A stretch of 64,000 bases of DNA from Sphaerolaimus hirsutus (Eukaryota > Nematoda > Chromadorea > Monhysterida > Sphaerolaimidae). The first letter of the stretch is position 1. Every line of letters begins with the position of its first letter. The position numbers and the translations under genes were made by a program. The stretch is taken from assembly GCA_964036195.1 (NCBI GenBank), contig OZ038459.1:19155206-19219205 (forward strand), given 5' to 3'. Below are positions 10,263-20,827 of this stretch, piece after piece. The notes beneath the pieces are model-generated. The model worked only from the letters and a program-made list of their open reading frames with translations. It had not been told where the DNA came from and made no database searches.

Positions 10263-10579
10263 CTAAAATTTCCCGCCAATGTCTCTCCAATATTTCAGTC
10301 TGGCAAAATTCTGGGCAAAGCTGTAGCCCCCAGTCCTTCTGGCCCAGGTGTCTGCACTGTGCTTGTTGTTTAGCGTGAAATTGCCTTTCTTACCGCCATT
10401 TTGTTACCTTATCGGTCCCTGGAGACCGGATTGAGGTGATTCGGGTAATTATAGCTGTGAGCAGAATAATGCGTTTTTCTGCTCGACAAAGAGAGCGCAT
10501 TATTCTTGGTTTTGGGTGGTTGTGGCTTTTTATCTTTCTACCTGGATCTGTCTGGGTTACCGTATTTTGGGCTAGTGGT

Positions 10580-10960
10580 GCAAACAGCAGAGTTGTCAAA
10601 AGTACTGAATTTTTTCCAAAGTAGACGTAAACGTATAGTATTTTGTTTTTACTCATAGAAAACTTAAAGTAATTTTTTTTACATTTACGCTGCGTAAAAG
10701 GCGAGTAAACGTAAATACGGGTATTTTCACTCGGGGAAATGTAAAAGTAAGGATATTTTTAGATTTTGTACCTAGGAAGAGCATTGTACCCTACCCATCG
10801 CAACTTCCATAATTCACACTGCCATTTTTGTGGCCGTTTCATTTCGTTTGAGTGGTTTTGGCGCTTTATGCATCCGAATTCTTTCCACAATTACGTTTTC
10901 TGTACTCGCGTACTTTAAAAAAGTACGCGAGTAAGTGAGTACCGGTATTTCTTTCGGGAG
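10580..10960. repeat. ACGTAAACG-rich element, second copy
   Basis: It starts GCAGAGTTGTCAAAAGTACT and continues with AGTAGACGTAAACG. The right part carries TACGTTTTCTGTACTCGCG and GTACGCGAGTAAGTGAG. It is the same family as 6440-7352. Confidence 0.5.
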
Positions 10961-12148
10961 GATTTGCGCCAAAACTGCCATGGCGCTTTTCTGCACCCCA
11001 GCACCCAGCGCCACTGGCAAAATGGCGCCAAGCCCAAGGCGCTTTTCAATCACTATTTATTTTAAACTATTTAGAGTACAAAATAAAAACAACAATTATA
11101 TATGCATGCTGTATCAGTTGTTTGTAAATATTTAAGTGATCGGTTTGTAATTTGTTGTTGTATTTTGAAATACCCAATGTCACGCAATGAAATTTCGTTT
11201 TTACTTTAGTCATTTTGTATGGCTTTTTTAAGCCACCATCTCAAAACGTTCGCTACTTTCCACATTCGATCGAAATCGAACAACATGAATTCTGAAATTC
11301 AGCTTTCACAAATCATCAAAAAATCTATCGCAAGAGTCAATTTGTTCTAGGTGAAAATGGACAAATTTCTACCCCGCCCACATTTCAACACTGCCATCAG
11401 TTTTATGTATCCTTGGGGAGCCCATTTTGGCGTCACGGCCATTTTCCATGCGATAATCAATTTACCCCTTTCCTAGTGCATTTTATAATGGCTGGTGGGC
11501 GGGGCCAAGGCGTCAATTCATTCATGATCACCTAAATATTTATTTCTGTCTTCTGCGTGACTTCCAGCATTGTCACGGTTGATTTTTTATAGTGCATGCG
11601 ATGTGACTGAGTTAGTCTTTTATGCACTTCACAAATGCTTTTTTTTGGACACTTGATTTAATTGTTGTTGTTTTTCTGCCTTTCCGAGTGTGGCACCAAG
11701 TTGCAGCTATTTTGTGTGTTCGAAATTTGCGCGTCTTCCCAAGCAGTTCCCGAGTCCCGCGCAATTTTTTATGCCGCTTTGTCATTTACAAACTTTTTGC
11801 CACTCTTCAGCCGTCTTACGGTACCCAGGCGCTTCCAAAACAGTTAATGATCGATCATGCGATCGAAGTTCATTCGGATCGGCTGCGAAAATTTCGAATA
11901 GGCGCAGAAATGTGGTCGTGTTGTGTCCACAAAATTTCCATGCATTTCCACGACCTCGATCACATGCACGCCAGATGTTTGCATCTAGTGCGTGTGCAAT
12001 TCTCATGAGACGCCACTCTGTGAGACAAGACAACAGCTTGTTGATGGCGTGTAACGGGCGCGCGACAGCGCCGAAACAACTTGCGCTGCCGCTTGCGTCG
12101 AAAATGGCCCACCGTGTAAATTGGGTGATAGCCGGGTACCGATAGACC
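10961..12148. other. Upstream flank of the bHLH gene, no supported gene
   Basis: The region is moderately GC-rich between 11690 and 12140. It has ORFs of 100-150 codons open on both strands at once, which argues for base composition and not coding. Directly upstream of a developmental regulator, it is a reasonable place for enhancer or promoter sequence, but no defined motif was identified. Confidence 0.35.
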
Positions 12149-12313
12149 TGGGGGCAGTGCCGGACCCTGTATAATGTCAAGCAAAGTGTCAAAAGTCATG
12201 GAAAATTCCCTGTAAAATGGCAAACGTACATTTATTATATTGCAGGGCATTTTACATGACATTTGACACTTTGCATGACATTTGACATTTCACAGGTTCT
12301 GGGATTGGCACCC
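12149..12313 (-). mobile_element. Introner-family copy in antisense orientation upstream of the bHLH gene
   Basis: On the plus strand it begins TGGGGGCAGTGCCGGACCCT and ends AGGTTCTGGGATTGGCACCC. Read on the minus strand it has the full splice-competent layout: GGTGCCAATCCCAGAAC at the start and GCACTGCCCCCAG at the end. It ends about 130 bases before the ATG of the bHLH gene, in its promoter or 5'UTR. In the sense direction it lacks the donor and acceptor. Confidence 0.65.
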
Positions 12314-12445
12314 GTTGGAGGCTTTGAATCTGGTTCCATTCACGTTTCTGAGTTCGTCTATTCGCCTTATCAATCCTCACTCTTTTCCAACAGACTCTCA
12401 ACCCTTCAACCACCTACTAAAATCCTACCCAATCCGTCCAACACG

Positions 12446-14307
12446 ATGGCCAACTACGGCTACGCCATGGTGCCCTTGCTGCCGGCGAGTTACAGCGGCG
12501 AAAGTGTGCCAAGCGGCACAAACACCCTATACCACGCCGCCCCGGCTGGCATGCTGCTTCAACATGGCCACCACTATATGGCGCCCATTGATGGGGTTAC
12601 CATGGTGCCGCAGCAGCACCAGAATGTGCACGAGCGACACGTTTTGGTGCCGGCGCGGCCGCAGTTCGCCGCGCAGTGGATTTCCGTGCAGGGGGGTGCC
12701 GGGGGTGCCGGAGGTGAACTGGATGATAGTCATAAGGTAGGTGTGGGTGGGATGTTATGTTGAGTTGAGAATTCTTGGAAGGGTTTTAACTTTGCGAAAA
12801 GTATTTCAGTTTGTATAGTGCTAAAGAGGTTTTTCTAGGTTTCACTCGACTTCACTCAATCTTTCAATCACGCAACATTTTTGTATTTATGCCGCAGGTC
12901 AGCTCAAGTACGGACGCGGTGAGCACATCTACAAACTGCGATAAAGCTGCCAAGCCTCCAAAACCCAGACGTACTAACAAGCCGCGGCAAACTGCTCCCA
13001 AAAATTCAGGTATGTCCAATTCTGGTGCTACACCCACACCCTGTAAAATGCCCTGAAAAATGTCATACAAAGTGTGAAAGGTCATGTACAATGCCCTGTA
13101 AAATGGCAAATGAAATTGACACTTTTCATGATATTTGACAATTTACAAGGCATTTTACAGGGTCTGGGAGCGCCCCCAGGGGGCAGTCCCAAGCCCTGTA
13201 AAGTGTGAAGTAAAGTGTCAAATGTAAAGTCAAATGCAACGTATGCTATCAATTGTCATGCAAAGTTCAGTAAAAAAATCTTTTCTTTTTTGTTTTGATT
13301 GACACTTTACTTTACATTTGACACTTTACAGGGCTTGGGATTGTCATCTGATTGACCTTTTTATCGTGACATCTTTGGTTACCTGTTTCCATATTTCTCA
13401 ATTTTACCCCCTCCCTTTCCGCAGTCAAATCGGGCGGCGTCACGAAATCCCTGCAGTCGGCGAAAAGTTCATCCGCGTCGTCGCTTCGCAGCGGCAGCGA
13501 CGGTGGATTTTGCGTCGCGACTACAAGCGGATCGAGTTTGAAAATTGAGGACACCCAGTCGCTGTTTGATTTTGAGCAGCAAAGCGTCGCCAGCGATTTG
13601 GACGGTTGGTATTTTTAAAGTTTTATTTTTGTCGAATTAAGGTTTTATTAGAGGGAAGATCCATTTTCATGGGTGACAGACAAAGTTTGGCCCAATGGCC
13701 CTCCACTCCACACTCTAGTTGACAATAACATCAAATGTCAACTGGGTCGACTGGTTTCGATTCAGATTTTAGTTGATGGTTCAAATGCACATGCCAAAAT
13801 TGGTACCCTTTCGACATTACCCCATTTGAACTTGATAATTGTCTTGCGACCCGTCAACTAAAATCTGAATTGACATGGAAACCAGTTGACAAACAGTGTT
13901 TCTTCTCATGACGCTGGCAGTGGCTCGGTTCAAATACAGAATACACGATTCGAATGGAACGCACTTTTCCCCAAAAGTCACCATCACCGCGTCTCACTTG
14001 ACACTTTAAAGTGACATTCACTCACATTTTCAAATCCCCACAAATCAACCCAACCCAACACACAGCCCCACCAAAACGTTCGCTCACGCGTCAATCCAAA
14101 TCGGACAACAAGATAGCCGTGTGGCAGCAGCGGAGATTGGCCGCCAACGCTAGGGAACGCAAAAGAATGACGTCACTTAACACGGCCTTCGACGTGCTCA
14201 GGGGGGTGCTGCCCGAGATCGAGGCTGGTAGGAAGTTGTCGAAGTATGAGACTTTGCAAATGGCCCAGCAGTATATTCAGTGTTTGGATAGTATTTTGCA
14301 TAAGTGA
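12446..14307 (+). CDS. Atonal-type bHLH transcription factor (4 exons, 274 aa)
   Basis: Nuclear E-box-binding regulator of the proneural Atonal group, expected to act as a heterodimer with a Daughterless/E protein. Exons: 12446-12736, 12898-13009, 13425-13604, 14066-14307; the frame is continuous through all three introns and ends in TGA. The N-terminal 190 residues are low-complexity (Gly, His, Ser and Lys-rich). The bHLH domain is the extreme C-terminus, residues about 217-272: basic region [13 protein letters not shown] with the E-box-contacting N-x-R-E-R, helix 1 [16 protein letters not shown], short loop, helix 2 [29 protein letters not shown] is diagnostic of the Atonal/ATOH/lin-32 group. 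Termination two residues after the domain is short compared with most relatives. Intron 2 contains two abutting introner copies, and intron 3 a MITE. Which Atonal paralogue it is cannot be said without a tree. Confidence 0.92.
13023..13178 (+). mobile_element. Introner-family copy in bHLH intron 2, first of a tandem pair
   Basis: The left end is TGGTGCTACACCCACACCCT and the right end AGGGTCTGGGAGCGCCCCCA. The actual donor of intron 2 (AG/GTATGTCC at 13010) lies 13 bases upstream of the element, so this copy entered or extended an existing intron. The body has the usual TGTAAAATGCCCTG, GGCAAATG, TGACATTTTACAAGG words. Confidence 0.7.
13179..13350 (+). mobile_element. Introner-family copy in bHLH intron 2, second of a tandem pair
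   Basis: It begins GGGGGCAGTCCCAAGCCCT directly after the last base of the first copy and ends near AGGGCTTGGGATTGTCATCT. It belongs to the CAAGCCC subtype, like 8014-8225, so the two neighbours are of different subtypes and did not arise by simple tandem duplication. Confidence 0.7.
13692..13895. mobile_element. MITE in bHLH intron 3
   Basis: The left arm GGCCCTCCACTCCACACTC, TAGTTGACAATAACATCAAA and TGTCAACTGGGT matches the outer element at 117. The right side (CCGTCAACTAAAATCTGAAT, ACCAGTTGACAAACAGTG) is the decayed opposite arm. The intron (13605-14065) is otherwise featureless. Confidence 0.5.
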
Positions 14308-14345
14308 TTTTTTGTGGTGTTTGGTTGACCACGTGGTTTCTTTTT

Positions 14346-14481
14346 GTGGCCACTCGTAGACCATGTAAAATATCAAGAGTAAAAATTTTCTGTAATTTTT
14401 TACCGGTCGCTTGAGATTTTCCATGACATTTGTCACTTTGCAAGACTTTTTACATTTTTACACGGTCTGGGAGTGGCACCT
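14346..14481 (-). mobile_element. Introner-family copy, antisense, just downstream of the bHLH stop
   Basis: The plus-strand left end is GTGGCCACTCGTAGACCATGT and the right end ACGGTCTGGGAGTGGCACC. The minus-strand reading gives GGTGCCACTCCCAGACCGT at its start. It begins 38 bases after the TGA, so it is probably in the 3'UTR. Confidence 0.6.
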
Positions 14482-14517
14482 GGTTACAACTAGGTCACCA
14501 AATATGCTGTTCCATTG

Positions 14518-14697
14518 GCCCTGCGCACACTAGTTTTCACACAAAATTTCGAAATTTCGAAAATGAGTTTTCCACAATGAGTCAATTTTAATCTCCGCCA
14601 ACTGTAGTTGACGGCCACCTCATTGTAGAAAACTCAAATGCGTTCTCAGCGGATTTATGAGTTTTCAAATTTTCGTGTGAAAACTAGTGCGTGCAGG
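14518..14697. mobile_element. MITE of the CGCACACTAGTTTTC family
   Basis: Left end CCCTGCGCACACTAGTTTTC; right end GAAAACTAGTGCGTGCAGGC. The arms contain CGAAATTTCGAAAATGAG and CAACTGTAGTTGACGGC. Nearly palindromic. Confidence 0.7.
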
Positions 14698-15496
14698 CAC
14701 ATTAGATTACTTCCTTGGATTTTTATTCACTTGTATTGTCCCACTTAATTACCGGTATTTTACATTTTCATTTAGTTCCCACTTGATGTCATTAATTTTC
14801 GTGTCCATTTCTCACAATTTATTTTGGTGCCGGGAATACAGATATCACTTGACTTTATGGGTATTTTATGACGAATTTTATTGTCCTGCAGTGTTGTGCA
14901 AAGTCATGGTAATTGCACTTTACGTGTATTATTGTTCTACTTTATATTTTACCCGTCCATTCGTTCACATTTTGTTGAGAGTGTAGAAAAGACAAATAAA
15001 ATATCCCTTGAGAAATCGCTCTACAACCCATATAATTATTACCTACGTCTAATGAAAAGCTTTAGAGTATAAAAAACGATCTCCATCTCAATGAACCCAA
15101 TTACATGTCACACTCAAAATCCTGATCGATCGGCACACTTGTAAAGGCAAAAATAATGCAAAAATGTCTTTATTGGAGCAAATTCAATGACCGAAAATTA
15201 TTACCTTACGCCATGAAATATGGCGGCGGCATAATTGTACACTTCAAAGCCGCCAATTAATTAGCGCACAATTACGATTCGAGAAATCTCGGTGCAATAT
15301 TCTTTGACACCGCGGTCAAGAGGTCTTTCCGGTGTGACGCAAGGTACACCGAAAGGCACTAATTGAGTGCCATCAAGTTAGCAATTATTGTTCGGTGCAT
15401 GATTTCCGGTAGCGTTTGTAGTGAACCCTTGAGCAGGGCGGTTGAACCCTCACCTGAATTTATGATGTAATTGTGAAGTGAATTTCTTCAACTCGA

Positions 15497-15672
15497 TGCC
15501 AGTACCGCACCTGTAAAGTGTAAGTGTCAGATGTCATCTAAAGTGTCACAAAAATTTGTCAATTGTCATGCAAAATTTCAGTAATAAATACAAACATTTC
15601 TTCTTATTATTGACATTTTACATGGCATTTGTCACTTGACTTTACTTAAATTGACTAAGGGACTGCCCAAGC
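15497..15672 (+). mobile_element. Decayed introner-family copy
   Basis: The left end is TGCCAGTACCGCACCTGTAA and the right end ACTAAGGGACTGCCCAAG. The body contains AAGTGTCAGATGTCATC and ATTTTACATGGCATTTGTCA. It is the most distal copy of the family on the left side of the window. Confidence 0.5.
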
Positions 15673-17021
15673 TCAGCTGACCGAATTTCGGGTTTGAGAG
15701 ACATTTTCTGATCCTGGCTCAACGAAAATTTTATCGCAGCGTGACGTTTTGCAATGTAATCGGAGTATTTTTTCGTCGGGTTGCAAAAACTTTTTCAAAC
15801 GGGTTTCTCAAACAAAATTTTTGTCAATTCCATTTTGTAAAATGATTGAAAATTATTGCCAGATGTGCGTGACGTGCTCTATCATCTCGCCGGTGATTTT
15901 TTGAGCCGCCAACAGTGCAACTAGGGTGGTCTGACCATTTATCACTGCAAAATGTAATGAAAAAACACCTGTGCCCGAGCCCGCGGCTATTTCCGATTTA
16001 ACGCTCCCCAAGTTGAATTATACTAAAATGGTGCAGTTTTGACGGAAAATGTGGTTGAATTTTGGGAACTATTTATTTATGCTCAGTGTATGTGCACAGT
16101 CAAGTTGACAAACGAAATTTCCAAAACTCGTCACTTATAAATATATCGTGAACACATTCGAGTTCACCATAATGCATATTTTTTTATCTCAGACGACAGT
16201 AGTTGACGGACTCCTCATTCACGTAAACCCAAATGTCTTTGAAACTATTTATCAGTTTTCGAAGTTTCAGTTGTCAACTGGGGCCTATTTGGGGGAAAAC
16301 ATGGAAAATGGTGTGTTTCTTCTCATCGAAAGTATTTATTTGCGATAAATTGCAACTGAATTGTGGTAAAGAGTGTTCTTCTTTCGGATAATTCATTTAT
16401 GTGTTTGTGCTACCTATATCCATGTTGCAGTTTATCAAAAAATCAGCCAAAAATATCCCACATTTTCCGCCAAAATTCCAGAAGTCACCCAAAGAACAGT
16501 CGGGCAGTCTTATAGACGATTATGTGTTTTCACGCTGTCCAAATCGAAATAAAAAAACCACTGCAGTGGTAATAAATCGACGCGGTGGGCGAAATTTGAA
16601 AAACTTTTTTTTGCGTCGATTTGCCGAAAAAAACGATAGTTAACGGCTTTTTTCGCGATTTAAAATGCAAAAAGTGCGGCAAATATGGCCGCCGTGAACA
16701 AAGGCTCATAATCTCAGACTCCCACTGGGCCTTCGATTGCATTGCATGGTCATTTTGACATGCTGATCGACCTGCAGATAATTTGAAAATCTGCATGATT
16801 TGAGATGATGGAATATTGTGCGAAATATTGACCAATTTTGCAGACGTCTGAATTGATTAGAACGAGAAAATTGGCGGTAATTATTTTTGCAAGATCGCGA
16901 AAATGACTTGACTGTTGACATGATAATTGTTTATAGGATTCAGTTTTTCAAACGTAATCTTGCCATTTAATTGCGTAGAATGGTATTTAGGTATAAAGAT
17001 TCTCACGATTACCCCATATAC
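15673..17021. other. Repeat-poor stretch with one decayed MITE
   Basis: A decayed relative of the CGCACACTAG MITE occupies about 16096-16285 (GACAAACGAAATTTCC, CGAGTTCACCATAATG, GACAGTAGTTGACGGAC, TTATCAGTTTTCGAAG). The rest (15673-16095, 16286-17021) shows only short ORFs of no recognisable type. Confidence 0.4.
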
Positions 17022-17204
17022 CGTATTCGCTTGAAAAGTTCCCCCTTGAATAATTCCCCACTCGAACAACCCCCCCCCCTCGTGAGGCGAGTGAGGAAAA
17101 AATAGGTTCTCTCCTTGAATAATTCCTCCCCCTCGAATAGTTCCCCCGTCAAAAATCTGACGAAAAAATAATTTCCCAGGGGAATTATTCAAGCAAATAC
17201 GGTA
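17022..17204. mobile_element. CCGTA-ended MITE, TTGAATAATTCCCCC unit type
   Basis: The left end is ACCGTATTCGCTTGAAAAG (17020) and the right end ATTCAAGCAAATACGGT (17188-17204). Between them are repeated TTGAATAATTCCCC and CGAATAGTTCCCC units. Confidence 0.65.
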
Positions 17205-17873
17205 TCTAGATATCTATTCTAAACATTTTCACCCATTTTGCGCCAAGAACAGTCAACCCATTTGATTGATAACCAGTAAATTACCGCACAACAAACATTG
17301 GTGATAAACTGATGCGGGTGGAATGTTAAACTCATTTATCTGAACCCGATCTGAAGTAGGTTAACGGGGGAAGTAAAATGGAACTTGGTTCATGGATGTT
17401 ATGAGTGATGGTTAACCTCGAGACATGTAAAAACTTGTGTGTGGATACTTTTTTATGAGTTTGTTTGTTTTGCCATTTCACCGGAGGTTTCTAATTTTTT
17501 TTTTACACCTACCTGAGTATTTTGAACTGTGTGAATTCACACTCAAACTATGAAACGAGTCACATAAATTTAGCAATTTTCACGCATGATCGCGCTGAAA
17601 ATCCACGTAAACTGGGTGTAAATTAGGTTGATCGCAGTAAATAACAGTCTTAATGACCCTTGATTAATTACTGACAGAAAATGGGAGGCATATCGCATGC
17701 CGAGGACATTGTAAACGCGCAAACTGAGCGCTCGTAATTCGGACCAATAAATCGCCCTAGGTTGTCACGCTTTGTCCTAATTGTCCATTTATTTGTTTGC
17801 GACAATGTTTGCACATTTCGACTTCATGCATGAAAGACATCGCACGAAACCGAATACCTGATGAGTAGGACTC

Positions 17874-18424
17874 ATTATGCATCGAAACCGATTATGCATC
17901 TAGGCCCATCATGCACCTAATTCTACCCATTATGCATCTAGAAAAATTATGAATCTTACCAGAGTTGTTAAAAGTACTGAACTTTTGTAAAAGTAAACGT
18001 ACATTATTTTTGTTTTACTCGCCCCCGAGTACAGAAAACGTTTAGTATTTTATTTTTACTTTTATACTGTGTAAAAGGTGAGTAAAATACTTTTTTTCCA
18101 GAGAAAACGTAAATCGAGTATTTTTTCCAGAGAAAAACATAAAAATGGGAATTTTTTCTCACAAAAATAACGTAAAAATCGGTATTTTAGCAATTTTTAC
18201 CCTGAAATACATCAAAGGTATTTCTCTCCTGATAAGTATTTCCTAGGAAATTTTCTTGCAACGTTTCTTTAGTGTTATACCATTAAAATAGGTTTTCTGT
18301 ACTCGTGTACTTTCAAAATGTACGCTAGTAAGTAAGTACTGGTAAGTAATCGGTCTAGATGCATAATGGGTAGAATTAGGTGCATGATGGGCCTAGATGC
18401 ATAATCGATTTAGATGCATAATGG
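17874..18424. mobile_element. Palindromic ATGCATC MITE with a nested ACGTAAA element
   Basis: Two arms of about 70 bp (17876-17946 and 18352-18423) are near-perfect inverted repeats made of ATTATGCATC, TAGGCCCATCATGCACC and TAATTCTACCCATTATGC. The centre is occupied by a copy of the ACGTAAA family (about 17958-18350, starting AGAGTTGTTAAAAGTACTGA). The element appears to have been an almost pure hairpin before the insertion. Confidence 0.7.
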
Positions 18425-20190
18425 CACGGGCTCAACCTGATAACTGTTAAACTATGACAATATAGTTCCAAGTATATTGGGATATAATATACCATATATT
18501 TATTGTCAAATAAAACCCCGGGGAGTTGTTATTTCGTCAGAAATTTTGGAGGGAAGTAATTCAAGGGGTGATGTTATTCAAGAGGGCAGTAATTTTTCCT
18601 CACCTGGCAAACAGGGGGAGTTATTCAAGGGAGGTTTATTCAAGGATATACGGTATAGCCCCTTTTCACACTGCAATTGTGTGACGACAATAGATCTTAC
18701 TCATCACAGACCGTTTTGTGATGACAAATCTATATTTTAGCAGATTTTCATGATTTTCACGAGTGACTGGTCGGCCTCGTTATTGGCGACAAGTAGCGAC
18801 CCTTTTTTAACTATGCTCATTGTGACAACTAGATCAAATGTTTTACTTGTTGTCACACTCGCGCAATGTGACGACCATTTTTTTTCAAATTGTCGGCGCA
18901 CCTGTCGGGCTCCGACAGTGGCAAATTTTTTTAAAAACATGCATAACTCTTGAGCAACACACACGATTCATCTGAAATTTGACATGCATATACACCTAGT
19001 ATACTTTACCACATTCACTCATAAATATGAAACTTTTCACCCGACTTATGGAACCTTTTCAAGTGTTGTCGGAGTCGTCACAAAAACGCAGTGTGAACGC
19101 TGTCGAACTGAAAATACGCTCGAAGTCATTTCAATGTCGAAATATCGGTCACACATCGCTACAGGTCAAAACCCCATCCAAAGTACAGCCGGTGAACATC
19201 CGGAAGTAGCACTTCTTTCCGCAAAAAAGCGGCCACACTTTTGATCAAACGATAGCAATCTTGTCATATTGGATTGTCACCTTTCACCTTCATATTTATT
19301 GCGACTGGCGGCGGTGTGTCTTTTAATTTTTACCGATAAAAATCGCTCCGGTTATTGTGGTGCCAAAGATATTTACGACGCAGCTGTCCGGCGGACACGC
19401 CGTAAAATAATTTTTGGACTCTGGTGGCTTTTTGATGGAATCAGAATAAATGGCACCTAAATATGTGTTGATTAGTGATCGAAAAGCGCCAGAAAAAATG
19501 GCGTCAAGCGCCAATGGGGTCATGGGGTATGTGACCCCCTCCAATAATGCGACCCCCAAAGAAAAATAAAAACAGAAAACGGATGTAAGAAAATGATGTC
19601 GCAATCTTCAGACGCTGCTAATTCGGCAAATTTAGCCGCAAATTGCGCAAATTTTGTGGCTTTGTGGTGATTTTTGCTTTACAATATTTTGTTACCATGC
19701 CATGCTCATACGAGTTTAATGAACAGTTGAGTTGTTGAGGTGTCAACAATTACAATGCGACCCTCTCCAATAAAGCGACCCCTCCAATAATGCGACCCCC
19801 AAAAATGTGTTGAAAACAATAAACCGACAGTCGCCTTATTGGAGCATTTACGGTAAGTGTTTTGAACGTCTGTTATGCATTTCCCGGACCACAAATTCAT
19901 AGTGCACATTTTGAGGGGGGTATTTCGTGGGGGGGGGGGGGTATTTCGAGGGGGGGGGGGGGTATTTCGAGGAAATACAGTAAATACATTAAGCGAATCA
20001 GATCAGTTTTTTTTTGTTCTGTACGGCTCTTTCGACTGTTTCCAATATATAAATACATCAACATTCATTACGAGGGGCATTCACAGGGGGGATTATTGGA
20101 GGAAATAATCAAGAAATAATAATTCAAATGTTTAAGTAATAAAATTTTGGTTGATCATGTGACAAGTGACAAGTCAATACTGGATACTTT
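18425..20190. other. Mixed repeat field
   Basis: 18480-18655 is a CCGTA-type MITE (ACCCCGGGGAGTTGTTATTTC to TTCAAGGATATACGGTAT). 18660-19190 contains words shared with kynureninase intron 5 (CCTTTTCAAGTGTTGTCGGAGTCG here, CTTTTTCAAGTGCTGTCATTGTCG there), so probably another dispersed element. 19500-19856 carries the GCGACCCCTCCAATAA unit type of the CCGTA family, ending TTGGAGCATTTACGGTAA. 19905-19985 has runs of 10-12 G with TATTTCGAGG units. No gene is seen. Confidence 0.5.
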
Positions 20191-20827
20191 TGTTATGCCA
20201 TCATATTGTAGGCATTTGTTTTCCTATTTCAATTCATTGTCTTATGGTAGGATTTTGAATGCAACTTGTAAGTGCACACCCGCGAGTAGATTTCCCCCCC
20301 CACGCGCCATCCTATTGTTTCTCTGCGCTTATGTATTCATGTATGCATTATGTACTTGCGTGCCGCGGAACGGTTGCGCCGCGGCGGTTTTTTAGGTGTT
20401 CAGTTTCCCGTGGCTTAGGTATTCATGTATGTGTTAGGTACTATGCGCCTTGTAGTAGACATTTTGGCGCCATTGGTTTGTGACGTTTTTATGTAGGCAC
20501 CCCCCTGATATCTTATGTATGTCCAGCCGATATTTTGAATCGGCTGGCAGTCAATGTTTTCGCTTTTGTCGCGTGAATATTTTTCCCTGTTTTGACTCTA
20601 AATATTTTTGCCTAAGATTGCGGAATGTGTTTGTATTTTTGCCCCCAATTTTCTATCAATTATTAAAGCTAAATCGCCTAATAAAGCGTGCTTAAAATAG
20701 AATTGGACTTGGCATTTTAATTGGCACTTGCGTCTCTCGCCGCCATATTGAATACAGCTCATTTTCGCGTCTTCAAACCAACCCCCACCAAGCAATCTTC
20801 AATGACCGCAATTTCGCGGTCATTACA
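20191..20827 (+). repeat. 5' LTR of the Gag-only element
   Basis: 637 bp, TG...CA ends. Matches the copy at 24641-25277 with no difference found by eye; small ORFs in both translate identically. AATAAAG near 20679 could act in polyadenylation. Confidence 0.93.

Noticed and set aside
11622-12192. Open frames of 100-150 codons on both strands upstream of the bHLH gene
   Set aside because: Several frames are open at once and none has a recognisable domain. The minus-strand one begins inside an introner copy. Base composition is the simpler explanation.
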